From: an uncultured Bacteroides sp.
GTDB lineage: Bacteria > Bacteroidota > Bacteroidia > Bacteroidales > Bacteroidaceae
Length of the DNA: 8,373 nucleotides
Reading direction: 5' to 3'
NCBI GenBank assembly: GCA_900557355.1
Contig: USSR01000281.1
Coordinates: forward strand, 1 to 8,373
Positions 1 to 7,332 of this stretch are shown here, piece by piece. Position numbers and translations under genes: made by a program. Below the pieces are notes generated by a model. The model searched no databases and was not told the DNA's origin. It was given only the letters and a program-made list of their open reading frames with translations. Every line of letters begins with the position of its first letter. Position 1 is the first letter of the stretch.

Positions 1-1
1 G

Positions 2-28
2 GGGGTTCGGTGGAAACCCCTATTTTTG
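2..28 (+). promoter_or_regulatory. Putative promoter of the glycosidase unit: inverted repeat abutting a Bacteroides -7 element
   Basis: The sequence shows TATTTTTG at 21-28, which fits the Bacteroides -7 consensus TAnnTTTG. Directly before it is an inverted repeat with arms GGGGTT (2-7) and AACCCC (15-20) and a 7-base loop. The expected -33 TTTG would fall at or beyond the window edge and cannot be judged. A transcript would start near 33-37, leaving a leader of roughly 55-60 bases before the ATG at 93. The block CCCCTATTTTTGT and the following nnCGTCA recur at the rhaB promoter (4482-4501), with 18 of 20 positions identical. I infer that the palindrome is an operator for a regulator acting in the -33/-7 spacer; the regulator is unknown. 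Confidence 0.6.
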
Positions 29-92
29 TGCCGTCAGGTATTGGCATGTTCTATAAAATAATCTATGTGAATCTATAAACTATTAAAGGCAC

Positions 93-1481
93 ATGAAAGA
101 GCTTCTTAGATTTTCAATATTCCTTGTATTAGGTTTATTTGCTTCTCTCACCACAGAAGCAAAGGTGACGTTACCTGCCATTTTCTCTGATAACATGGTA
201 TTGCAGCAAAATGCACAAGTGAATGTGTGGGGCAAGGCTACGCCCGGAGAAAAAGTAACTGTTAAAGCATCGTGGGCAGACAAAGTAGTAACAGCAAAAG
301 CAGCTGCCAACGGTAAATGGACATTAAAACTGAAAAACCCGGATGCAATGACCAATCCTTTCCGTACAGATACATGGCAACCGGATTCGTATGCCCGTTG
401 GTTTGCTGATTCGGAGATGGTACGTTTTCCGCAGGCGTATCAGCTGGATCATGGAAAGCGTCTTTTCTTTGGGTATGCACAAGGGGTAGGTTGCTGTGCG
501 ATGCTGCAAATGTGGAAGAAGACGGGAGAACGCCGTTACTTTGACTATGTGGAGCAATGGGCAGACTCCTTGATTGATGACAAAGGGGAAATCCATCTGT
601 ATCGTGTGGAAACATACAACCTTGACTATATAAATTCAGGTAAGGTTCTGTTCGACTTGTATCGTGAAACTGGTAAGGAGAAATATAAGACGGCGATGGA
701 TGCCCTTGTCAGACAGTTGAAAAATCATCCGCGTACGTTGGAAGGTGCTTACTGGCATAAGTTGATTTATCAACACCAGATCTGGCTGGATGGTTTGTAT
801 ATGGCTTCCCCTTTCCTTGCCCAGTATGGTGCAGAATTCAATAAACCTGAATGGATTGATGAGGCAGTGAAACAATTCACGCTTTGTCAGAAACATACCT
901 ATGATGCCAAGACCGGGCTTTATCATCATGCTTGGGATGAAAGTAAGAGCCAGCGTTGGGCCGATCCGGAAACCGGGCATTCTCCTAACTTCTGGGGACG
1001 CAGTATCGGCTGGGGGGTTTTGGGGCTGGTGGATGCATTGGATTATATTCCAGAAGACCATGAAGGACGTGCCCGGATGATCGGGTGGATACAAGGGCTG
1101 GCTGAGGTGTTGCCTGCATATCAGGATAAGAATGGTTTGTGGTATCAGGTGCTTGATCAGCCGAAACGGAAAGGAAACTTCCCGGAGGCATCTGTGACGA
1201 CGCAATTCATGTATGCTTATGCAAAGGCTGTGAACAAGGGATATATTGATGAAAAGTATCGTGCTGTGGCGGAGAAGGCTTTCAATGGTTTGAAGAGCAA
1301 ATTGATAGTAGAGTGCCAGGATGGTACATTGACATTGACACGCTGCTGTCAGGTAGGCGGCTTGGGTGGACATCCGTATCGCGATGGCAGCTTTGAATAT
1401 TATATAGGTGAAAAGATGCGGGATAATGATGCGAAAGCAACAGGACCGTTTATTATGGGGTGCATTGAGCTGGGAAAGTGA
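93..1481 (+). CDS. Secreted GH105 unsaturated rhamnogalacturonyl hydrolase with a fused acetylesterase-type N-terminal remnant
   Basis: This 462-residue protein has a type I signal peptide (about 1-23, cut after TEA; no lipobox), so it should act in the periplasm. Residues about 24-83 resemble the N-terminal beta-sandwich of SASA/sialate O-acetylesterases (FSDNMVLQQ at 31-39). Residues about 88-462 form a complete GH105 (alpha/alpha)6 barrel, from the opening SYARWFADSEM to the closing GPFIMGCIEL. By memory of B. subtilis YteR, its residues D88, D143, H189, R213 and W217 match D178, D233 (WLDGLYM), H279, R303 and W307 here, all at a constant offset of 90, so the active site looks intact. The family removes the delta-4,5-unsaturated uronic acid from the non-reducing end of lyase products, typically from rhamnose in rhamnogalacturonan I. 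The gene is followed after 31 bases by the GH106 gene, probably in one operon. The ATG at 93 is chosen because it opens the signal peptide. Exact substrate is uncertain; the GH105 assignment is firm. Confidence 0.88.
   Translation: MKELLRFSIFLVLGLFASLTTEAKVTLPAIFSDNMVLQQNAQVNVWGKATPGEKVTVKASWADKVVTAKAAANGKWTLKLKNPDAMTNPFRTDTWQPDSYARWFADSEMVRFPQAYQLDHGKRLFFGYAQGVGCCAMLQMWKKTGERRYFDYVEQWADSLIDDKGEIHLYRVETYNLDYINSGKVLFDLYRETGKEKYKTAMDALVRQLKNHPRTLEGAYWHKLIYQHQIWLDGLYMASPFLAQYGAEFNKPEWIDEAVKQFTLCQKHTYDAKTGLYHHAWDESKSQRWADPETGHSPNFWGRSIGWGVLGLVDALDYIPEDHEGRARMIGWIQGLAEVLPAYQDKNGLWYQVLDQPKRKGNFPEASVTTQFMYAYAKAVNKGYIDEKYRAVAEKAFNGLKSKLIVECQDGTLTLTRCCQVGGLGGHPYRDGSFEYYIGEKMRDNDAKATGPFIMGCIELGK
162..341 (+). 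other. Remnant of a SASA/sialate O-acetylesterase N-terminal domain inside the GH105 gene
   Basis: Codons 24-83 of the gene starting at 93 encode VTLPAIFSDNMVLQQ followed by VNVWGKATPGEKVTV and NGKWTLKLKNP. This is the usual start of Bacteroidetes sialate O-acetylesterases, whose next segment should run through the last strands of the small beta-sandwich to the catalytic SGQSNM motif. Neither is present: the sequence passes directly to the GH105 barrel at about codons 84-90 (nucleotides 342-362). The piece is therefore about two thirds of a domain without the esterase catalytic core. It is in frame and shows no stop. Whether it folds or binds anything is unknown. The family match is from recognition, not from a database search. 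Confidence 0.72.
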
Positions 1482-1512
1482 CAAACTGTCGCTTTTATAA
1501 ATAATATATATC

Positions 1513-4341
1513 ATGAAAAAGAATTTATTAGCAATAATTTTTGCTTCTTTCTGTGCCGGAACCATTTCTGCACAGAACATCTCGTGGCCTGAGGTAACCA
1601 CGGAAGCTAAACCCGGTGCCCGTTGGTGGTGGATGGGGAGTGCAGTAGATGCGGCTAACCTGACTCGTAATCTGGAAGCATACTCCAAAGCCGGAATGGG
1701 GACGATGGAAGTTACTCCTATTTATGGAGTGCAGGGCAATGACGCAAACGAAATTCAGTTCCTTACGCCCGAGTGGATGCGGATGTTGCGCCATACGGAA
1801 AGTGAGGCTGCGCGTCTGGGTATGAAGATTGATATGAATACGGGTACGGGATGGCCTTTTGGTGGTCCGGAAGTGGGTATAGAAGATGCAGCCTGTAAAT
1901 TACTGATTGAAGAATATACATTGAAAGGCGGCGAACGCTTGAAAACAACCATAGAAGTGACGGATGAAAAACAACGTCCGTATGCCAAATTGTGTCGGCT
2001 GATGGCTTTCAGGGTTCTGACAGACACTTCTACCCCGAAGGAACAAAAAGTTGTGCGTTGCTATGACCTGACGTCGAAGATAGAAAACGGAAAGCTGAGA
2101 TGGAAAGCACCAAAAGGAGAGTGGCGTTTGATTGCCGCTTTCATAGGAAAAACATTCCAGAAGGTAAAACGTGCTGCACCCGGCGGTGAAGGATATGTGA
2201 TGAATCACTTCTCGGCAAAAGCTGTATCCAATTACTTGAATCGTTTTGAACAGGCTTTCTCAGGAAAGACAGCTAATGGAGCAGCCGGGACTCCAACTGA
2301 GTATCCGCATAATTTCTTTAATGATTCTTATGAGGTTTACGGTGCTGACTGGACAGGTGACCTGTTTGAGCAATTTGCTCTTCGTCGTGGATATAAATTG
2401 GAGGAGTTCTTGCCCGATTTCCTTTCAGAAGAGCGTACAGAGACTACCCGCCGTATCATTTCCGATTATCGTGAGACTCTTGCAGAACTGCTTCAGGAGA
2501 ACTTTACCCGTCAGTGGACGGACTGGGCGCACAAACATGGTTCACGTACCCGTAATCAGGCACACGGCTCACCCGGTAACCTTATAGATCTTTATGCAAC
2601 GGTCGATGTACCCGAATGTGAGGGCTTTGGACTGTCGGACTTCGGTATCCGCGGACTACGTAAAGACTCGTTGACTCGTCCTAACGACTCTGATCTCTCC
2701 ATGCTGAAATATGCTTCTTCGGCGGCACATATCGCAGGAAAGCCTTATACGACTTCGGAGACATTCACTTGGTTGACAGAGCATTTCCGTACTTCACTAT
2801 CGCAGTGTAAGCCCGATATGGATTTGATGTTCGTTTCCGGTGTGAATCACATGTATTTCCATGGAACGACTTACTCGCCGGCTGAGGCCGCATGGCCGGG
2901 ATGGAAGTTTTATGCTTCTATTGATATGAGCCCTACAAATAATATCTGGCGGGATGCTCCGGCATTCTTTGATTATGTCACCCGTTGCCAGAGTTTCCTG
3001 CAAATGGGACAACCGGATAATGACTTCCTGGTTTATCTGCCTGTTTATGATATGTGGGACGATCAGGACGGTCGTCTGCTGCTTTTCGATATTCATAAGA
3101 TGGCGAAACGTGCTCCTCGGTTTATAGAGGCAGTGCATCGCATTTATGGTGCAGGATATGATATGGATTATATTTCCGATAACTTTATCCGTAACGCTAT
3201 GTGTCAGGACGGTAAGATATTGACTTCCGGTGGAGCTTCTTATAAGGCATTGGTAGTTCCCGGTGCGCGCTTGATGCCTGCTGATGTGATGGAGAAATTA
3301 CTTCGCCTGGCGGATGAGGGAGCTACGATTGTTTTCCTGGAACAGTATCCGGAAGATGTACCGGGATTGAATGATTTGGGTCAACGTCGTGCAGAGTTTA
3401 ATAAAGCTTTGGCACAAATAAAGGAACGGGAAGGAAAAGGGCATGTCCTTTTCGGAACAGATTATGCCCGCACACTGGCTGCCACTGCCACCGTTCCCGA
3501 AGAAATGAAGACTGCTTTTGGATTGAGTAGCATCCGCCGCTCACATTCCGAAGGATACCACTATTTTATCTCAGCTTTAAAGACAGAAGACACTGAAAGT
3601 TGGATACCATTGGCTGTACAGGCACGTTCTGCAATGCTTTATAATCCGATGAATGGTACATCCGGTAAGGCGCGGTTGCGTCAGAATAATGGCAGGACAG
3701 AAGTCTTCCTGCAATTGGCATCCGGTGAGTCTATTATTCTGAAAACATTTACAGATCACGATGTTGCCGTACCGGAATATGGGTATTGGACATCTATGCC
3801 CCAGGATGAAGCGGCAAAGATACTTCCGGGTGCTTGTTCTTTTGCCGGTAAATGGGGATTTAGTTTCGTAGAAGCAATGCCTGTGGTAAGTAATGTACCG
3901 GATAGTGTTTCTCTTGGTTCGTGGACGGAAATAGCTGCCGAAGGTGTGAAAAATACAATGGGGACAGCTTGTTATACCACCACATTCACTTTGAAAACTC
4001 CTGCTGAGGCTGGAGAATGGATGCTTGATCTTGGCGATGTTCGCGAGAGCGCACGTGTACGCATTAATGGACAAGAGGTAGCTACGCTTATAGCTGTTCC
4101 TTACCGTTGTTTAGTGGGTAAATATCTTCGTCCGGGTGTGAATACACTTGAAGTGGAAGTAACGAATCTGCCTGCCAACCGTATTGCGGATATGGATCGT
4201 CGTAATGTGCCTTGGCGTATCTATAAAGATGCCAATATTGTGAATATCCATTATAAGAAGGATAATTATGGAAAGTGGGAATCGGTGCCAAGTGGTTTGT
4301 TGGGGCCTGTGCGCTTGATTCCGATGCAGAGTATAAAATGA
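1513..4341 (+). CDS. Secreted GH106-family glycoside hydrolase, probable alpha-L-rhamnosidase
   Basis: The 942-residue product has a signal peptide (about 1-20, ending TISA, no proper lipobox), so it is probably periplasmic. The opening block PGARWWWMGSAVDAANLTRNL (about 34-54), the helix-strand GMGTMEVTPIYG (61-72) and MNTGTGWPFGGPE (108-120) are typical of the GH106 TIM-barrel family. Acidic residues in conserved-looking blocks are candidates for catalysis or metal binding: E274 (NDSYEVYG), E368/E370 (VPECEG) and E416 (TSETFTW). Residues about 797-940 form a C-terminal galactose-binding-like beta-sandwich, with LDLGDVRESARVRING and the closing GLLGPVRL. GH106 enzymes characterised in Bacteroides release L-rhamnose from rhamnogalacturonan-type glycans with inversion, and the rhamnose operon downstream supports that activity here. 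It lies 31 bases after the GH105 gene with no promoter between them. Its stop codon sits inside the terminator stem. The family is likely; linkage and substrate are inferred. Confidence 0.8.
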   Translation: MKKNLLAIIFASFCAGTISAQNISWPEVTTEAKPGARWWWMGSAVDAANLTRNLEAYSKAGMGTMEVTPIYGVQGNDANEIQFLTPEWMRMLRHTESEAARLGMKIDMNTGTGWPFGGPEVGIEDAACKLLIEEYTLKGGERLKTTIEVTDEKQRPYAKLCRLMAFRVLTDTSTPKEQKVVRCYDLTSKIENGKLRWKAPKGEWRLIAAFIGKTFQKVKRAAPGGEGYVMNHFSAKAVSNYLNRFEQAFSGKTANGAAGTPTEYPHNFFNDSYEVYGADWTGDLFEQFALRRGYKLEEFLPDFLSEERTETTRRIISDYRETLAELLQENFTRQWTDWAHKHGSRTRNQAHGSPGNLIDLYATVDVPECEGFGLSDFGIRGLRKDSLTRPNDSDLSMLKYASSAAHIAGKPYTTSETFTWLTEHFRTSLSQCKPDMDLMFVSGVNHMYFHGTTYSPAEAAWPGWKFYASIDMSPTNNIWRDAPAFFDYVTRCQSFLQMGQPDNDFLVYLPVYDMWDDQDGRLLLFDIHKMAKRAPRFIEAVHRIYGAGYDMDYISDNFIRNAMCQDGKILTSGGASYKALVVPGARLMPADVMEKLLRLADEGATIVFLEQYPEDVPGLNDLGQRRAEFNKALAQIKEREGKGHVLFGTDYARTLAATATVPEEMKTAFGLSSIRRSHSEGYHYFISALKTEDTESWIPLAVQARSAMLYNPMNGTSGKARLRQNNGRTEVFLQLASGESIILKTFTDHDVAVPEYGYWTSMPQDEAAKILPGACSFAGKWGFSFVEAMPVVSNVPDSVSLGSWTEIAAEGVKNTMGTACYTTTFTLKTPAEAGEWMLDLGDVRESARVRINGQEVATLIAVPYRCLVGKYLRPGVNTLEVEVTNLPANRIADMDRRNVPWRIYKDANIVNIHYKKDNYGKWESVPSGLLGPVRLIPMQSIK

Positions 4342-4372
4342 TAATTTAGCGCAGAACGCTAAATTATCATTT
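4336..4372 (+). terminator. Perfect 16-bp stem overlapping the GH106 stop codon; probable terminator
   Basis: Positions 4336-4351 and 4357-4372 are exact reverse complements with a 5-base loop (CAGAA). The core arm is ATGATAATTTAGCG. The stem carries the TGA stop (4339-4341). Three G-C pairs sit near the loop, A residues precede the stem, but the T-run after it is short (TTTAT), so efficiency is uncertain. The stem has the same sequence on both strands apart from the loop and could work in either direction. It separates the glycosidase pair from the rhamnose catabolic genes, each of which has its own promoter cassette. Confidence 0.75.
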
Positions 4373-4470
4373 ATGTACCATATTATCTTTTGAGCGTTTG
4401 CATATACAGTATCCTTTGTGGTAAGAATATCAGAAATAACATCTTTTCAATCAAAACTAATACAGAGTAT

Positions 4471-4493
4471 AGGGGAGTAATCCCCTATTTTTG
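4471..4493 (+). promoter_or_regulatory. Putative rhaB operon promoter: perfect palindrome abutting a Bacteroides -7 element
   Basis: AGGGGA (4471-4476) and TCCCCT (4481-4486) form a perfect inverted repeat around a 4-base spacer. Its last base is the first base of TATTTTTG (4486-4493), a match to the -7 consensus TAnnTTTG. No TTTG occurs at the expected -33 position (about 4462-4467), which suggests an activator-dependent promoter. The start of transcription would be near 4498-4502, giving a leader of only about 17-21 bases. The same CCCCTATTTTTGT block stands before the GH105 gene. In the rhamnose operon of Bacteroides the AraC-type RhaR is the known activator; whether it or a more general regulator reads this palindrome is unknown. 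Confidence 0.62.
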
Positions 4494-4518
4494 TATCGTC
4501 AAAAATCTATTTAATATC

Positions 4519-5976
4519 ATGAAACATTGCTTTTTTGCGGTTGATTTGGGTGCTACCAGCGGCCGTACCATACTGGGAACATTCACTCCGCAAGGATTAG
4601 AACTACAAGATGTGAACCGCTTCCCTAACCATCTGATTGAAGTTGGAGGACATTACTACTGGGATATCTACGAATTGTACCGTCATATTCTGGAAGGTTT
4701 GAAACTGGCTGCCCGGATGGATGATGTGCAGATAACCTCTATTGGAATTGATACCTGGGGAGTCGATTTTGTATGTGTGGGTAAAGATGGTGGTTTGCTT
4801 CGTCAGCCCTATTCTTATCGTGATCCGCATACGATGGGAGCTCCTGAGGCTTTTTTTGCCCGCGTTCCCCGCAAGCAGGTATATGGATGGACAGGTATTC
4901 AGATCATGAATTTCAATTCGCTTTTCCAGTTGGATACTTTACGCCGGAATAAGGATAGTGCACTGGAAATGGCTGATAAGATCCTTTTCATGCCGGATGC
5001 ACTTAGTTATTTACTGACCGGAGAGATGGTGACTGAATATACCATTGCCAGTACGGCTCAATTGGTAAATGCTGAAACGCGTCGTCTGGAACCGGCATTG
5101 CTGAAAGAGCTTGGATTAACGGAAGATAACTTCGGGCGTTTTGTATATCCGGGTGAGAAAATAGGCGTATTGACCAAAGAAATACAAACGATTACCGGAC
5201 TGGGAGCAATACCTGTGATTGCAGTTGCCGGACATGACACGGCTTCCGCTGTGGCTGCCGTACCAGCATTGGACCGTAACTTTGCTTATCTGAGCAGTGG
5301 CACATGGTCATTGATGGGAGTGGAGACAGATGCACCGGTTATTAATGAAGAAACAGAAGCACTGAACTTCACGAATGAAGGAGGTGTTGCGGGGACGATT
5401 CGTTTACTGAAGAATATTTGTGGCATGTGGTTGTTGGAACGCTGCCGTTGCGATTGGGAAGAAATATCTTATCCTGAGCTGATTGCTGAAGCAGAGGCAT
5501 GCGAACCTTTCCGTAGTCTGATAAATCCGGATGATGTTCTGTTTGCCAACCCGATGAATATGGAACAGGCTATTCGTACTTATTGCGCTGACCATCATCA
5601 ACCGATACCGGAGACACGTGGACAAATTGTACGTTGTATTTTTGAAAGCCTGTCACTGCGCTATCGCCAAGTTTTGGAGAACTTGTGCAGCCTTTCTCCC
5701 CGTCCTGTAGAAGTACTGCACGTTATTGGAGGAGGAAGCCGTAATGATTTGCTGAATCAGTGGACTGCCAATGCGGTAGGTATTCCTGTTGTTGCCGGAC
5801 CGTCGGAGGCGACCGCTATCGGCAACGTAATGATACAAGCTCTCACAGCAGGTGCAGCAAGTGACATTGTTTCCATGCGCCAACTTATCAATCGTTCTAT
5901 TCCATTGAAGACTTTTACTCCGGAGAACGTTGAAGTTTGGAATACCGCTTATCTGCATTTCTTGCAGTTAGCCTAA
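4519..5976 (+). CDS. rhaB: L-rhamnulokinase (FGGY kinase; rhaK in Bacteroides nomenclature)
   Basis: The enzyme transfers phosphate from ATP to L-rhamnulose, giving L-rhamnulose 1-phosphate in the cytoplasm, the second step after isomerisation. The 485-residue protein is close to the 489 of E. coli RhaB. Visible FGGY-family features are the N-terminal phosphate loop AVDLGATSGRT (7-17), GIDTWGVDF (76-84), the GHDTASAV block with the probable catalytic base D240, LSSGTWSLMG (258-267), and the C-terminal ATP-lobe motifs GGGSRNDLLNQWTANA (404-419) and EATAIGN (430-436). The ATG at 4519 is chosen over an in-frame ATG at 4390: the extra 43 codons would translate the promoter palindrome and are not homologous to the family, while MKHCFFAVDLG begins exactly where FGGY kinases begin. 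It is the first gene of the catabolic operon, 66 bases before rhaA. Nothing suggests damage. Confidence 0.96.
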   Translation: MKHCFFAVDLGATSGRTILGTFTPQGLELQDVNRFPNHLIEVGGHYYWDIYELYRHILEGLKLAARMDDVQITSIGIDTWGVDFVCVGKDGGLLRQPYSYRDPHTMGAPEAFFARVPRKQVYGWTGIQIMNFNSLFQLDTLRRNKDSALEMADKILFMPDALSYLLTGEMVTEYTIASTAQLVNAETRRLEPALLKELGLTEDNFGRFVYPGEKIGVLTKEIQTITGLGAIPVIAVAGHDTASAVAAVPALDRNFAYLSSGTWSLMGVETDAPVINEETEALNFTNEGGVAGTIRLLKNICGMWLLERCRCDWEEISYPELIAEAEACEPFRSLINPDDVLFANPMNMEQAIRTYCADHHQPIPETRGQIVRCIFESLSLRYRQVLENLCSLSPRPVEVLHVIGGGSRNDLLNQWTANAVGIPVVAGPSEATAIGNVMIQALTAGAASDIVSMRQLINRSIPLKTFTPENVEVWNTAYLHFLQLA

Positions 5977-5997
5977 TATTACTTGTCAGTGATAACG

Positions 5998-6023
5998 TAT
6001 AACTAATAAATTATAACTAATAA
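5998..6023 (+). repeat. Short direct repeat in the rhaB-rhaA gap
   Basis: TATAACTAATAA occurs at 5998-6009 and again at 6012-6023 (14-base period), and its TAACTAA core appears a third time at 6021-6027. The 66-base gap is very AT-rich and ends in ACCATC before the isomerase ATG. No hairpin with a T-run and no TAnnTTTG element is seen, so the gap looks like an operon linker. The A/T-rich unstructured leader may help ribosome loading on rhaA; that is inference. Confidence 0.5.
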
Positions 6024-6042
6024 CTAAAAAACTAGTACCATC

Positions 6043-7296
6043 ATGAAAGAAGAATTGATTCAAAAAGCCTATGAAGTGGCAAAAGAACGTTACGCAGCTA
6101 TCGGCGTAGATGTAGAGAAAGCAATGGACACCTTGCAAAAGATTTCCCTCTCCCTGCATTGCTGGCAGGCAGATGATGTAGCCGGATTTGAAGCACAGGG
6201 TGCATTGACCGGAGGCATTCAGGCTACCGGAAACTATCCTGGCAAGGCTCGTAATATGGAAGAACTGAGACAAGACGTATTGAAAGCAGCCAGCTATATT
6301 CCTGGAACTCACCGCTTGAATCTTCATGAAATCTATGGTGACTTCGGTGGCAAATTTGTTGACCGTGACCAAGTAGAACCGGCTCACTTCGAAAGTTGGA
6401 TACAGTGGGCAGCTGAAAATAATATGAAGTTGGATTTCAATTCCACTTCTTTCTCTCATCCGAAGAGTGGTAATCTTTCCCTTTCTAATCCTGATAAAGG
6501 TATTCGTGACTTCTGGGTAGAGCATACAAAGCGTTGCCGTGCTATTGCAGAAGAGATGGGTAAGCGCCAGGGTGATCCTTGTATCATGAATCTGTGGGTA
6601 CATGATGGCAGCAAGGATATCACTGTGAACCGTATGTTGTATCGTGAATTACTGAAGGATTCTCTGGATCGCATTTTCGAAGTGGAATACAAGAATATGA
6701 AAGACTGTGTAGAGTCTAAAGTATTTGGTATCGGTCTGGAAAGTTATACGGTAGGTTCCAATGACTTCTATATTGGTTATGGTGTGAGCCGTAATAAGAT
6801 TGTTACACTGGATACAGGTCACTTCCACCCGACTGAAAGCGTTGCGGACAAACTGTCTTCTTTATTATTATTCATTCCGGAAATCATGTTGCATGTGAGC
6901 CGTCCGGTACGTTGGGATTCTGACCACGTGACGATTATGAATGATGAAACAATGGATCTCTGCAAAGAAATTGTACGTTGTAATGCTTTGGATCGCGTAC
7001 ATATCGGTCTGGATTATTTTGATGCTTCTATTAACCGTATCGGTGCGTATGTTATAGGTAGCCGTGCTACACAGAAATGTGTGTTGCAAGCTCTGTTGGA
7101 ACCACTGGATACTTTGCGCAAATATGAAGCAAATGATCAGTTATTTGAGCGTCTTGCTTTGCTCGAAGAAGGAAAATCTTTACCTTGGAATGCAGTTTGG
7201 GATATGTTCTGCTTAAAGAACGGTGTACCTGTAGGTGAAGAATTCATTACTGAGATACAGAAATACGAAGCAGACGTTACGTCGAAACGTAATTAA
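6043..7296 (+). CDS. rhaA: L-rhamnose isomerase (rhaI in Bacteroides nomenclature)
   Basis: The enzyme converts L-rhamnose to L-rhamnulose, the first catabolic step, in the cytoplasm. The 417-residue length is close to the 419 of E. coli RhaA, and long near-identical blocks run through the protein: SLHCWQADDVAGFE (37-50), LTGGIQATGNYPGKARN (55-71), ESYTVGSNDFY (233-243), LDTGHFHPTE (256-265), HVSRPVRWDSDHV (284-296) and HIGLDYFDASINRI (320-333). The metal ligands known for E. coli RhaA can be matched at a constant offset of 10: E224, D257, H284 and D324 for the structural metal, H260, D292 and D294 for the catalytic one (mapped from memory of the E. coli numbering). The fold is a TIM barrel acting as a tetramer in the family. 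The start is the first in-frame ATG and matches the family N-terminus. The gene lies between kinase and permease, 36 bases ahead of the latter. Confidence 0.97.
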   Translation: MKEELIQKAYEVAKERYAAIGVDVEKAMDTLQKISLSLHCWQADDVAGFEAQGALTGGIQATGNYPGKARNMEELRQDVLKAASYIPGTHRLNLHEIYGDFGGKFVDRDQVEPAHFESWIQWAAENNMKLDFNSTSFSHPKSGNLSLSNPDKGIRDFWVEHTKRCRAIAEEMGKRQGDPCIMNLWVHDGSKDITVNRMLYRELLKDSLDRIFEVEYKNMKDCVESKVFGIGLESYTVGSNDFYIGYGVSRNKIVTLDTGHFHPTESVADKLSSLLLFIPEIMLHVSRPVRWDSDHVTIMNDETMDLCKEIVRCNALDRVHIGLDYFDASINRIGAYVIGSRATQKCVLQALLEPLDTLRKYEANDQLFERLALLEEGKSLPWNAVWDMFCLKNGVPVGEEFITEIQKYEADVTSKRN

Positions 7297-7332
7297 GTGA
7301 TTAATGGTTAGTGATTACTAAACGTTATTATC

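Noticed and set aside
85..92. AAAGG before the first ATG as a ribosome binding site
   Set aside because: It is only about three bases from the ATG, too close for a Shine-Dalgarno interaction, and the other genes have none.
1482..1512. Separate promoter for the GH106 gene
   Set aside because: The 31-base gap has no TAnnTTTG element or dyad; it looks like an operon linker.
636..1688. Antisense open frame of 350 codons on the - strand
   Set aside because: It lies opposite the GH105 gene and the start of the GH106 gene, whose frames are confirmed by conserved motifs. Its product is low in recognisable structure and matches nothing known to me.
4389..4418. Alternative promoter upstream of rhaB: TTTG at 4389-4392 with TATCCTTTG at 4410-4418
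   Set aside because: The -7 match has three bases instead of two between TA and TTTG, and the spacing of 17 is short. The palindrome-linked TATTTTTG is a better match and is repeated at the first unit.
4390..4518. In-frame upstream ATG giving a 528-residue kinase with a 43-residue N-terminal extension
   Set aside because: The extension translates the promoter palindrome and -7 element, has no family similarity, and the usual FGGY N-terminus starts at 4519.
5986..6603. Antisense open frame of 205 codons on the - strand opposite rhaA
   Set aside because: It is a shadow of the strongly conserved isomerase frame, and its product shows no domain motifs.
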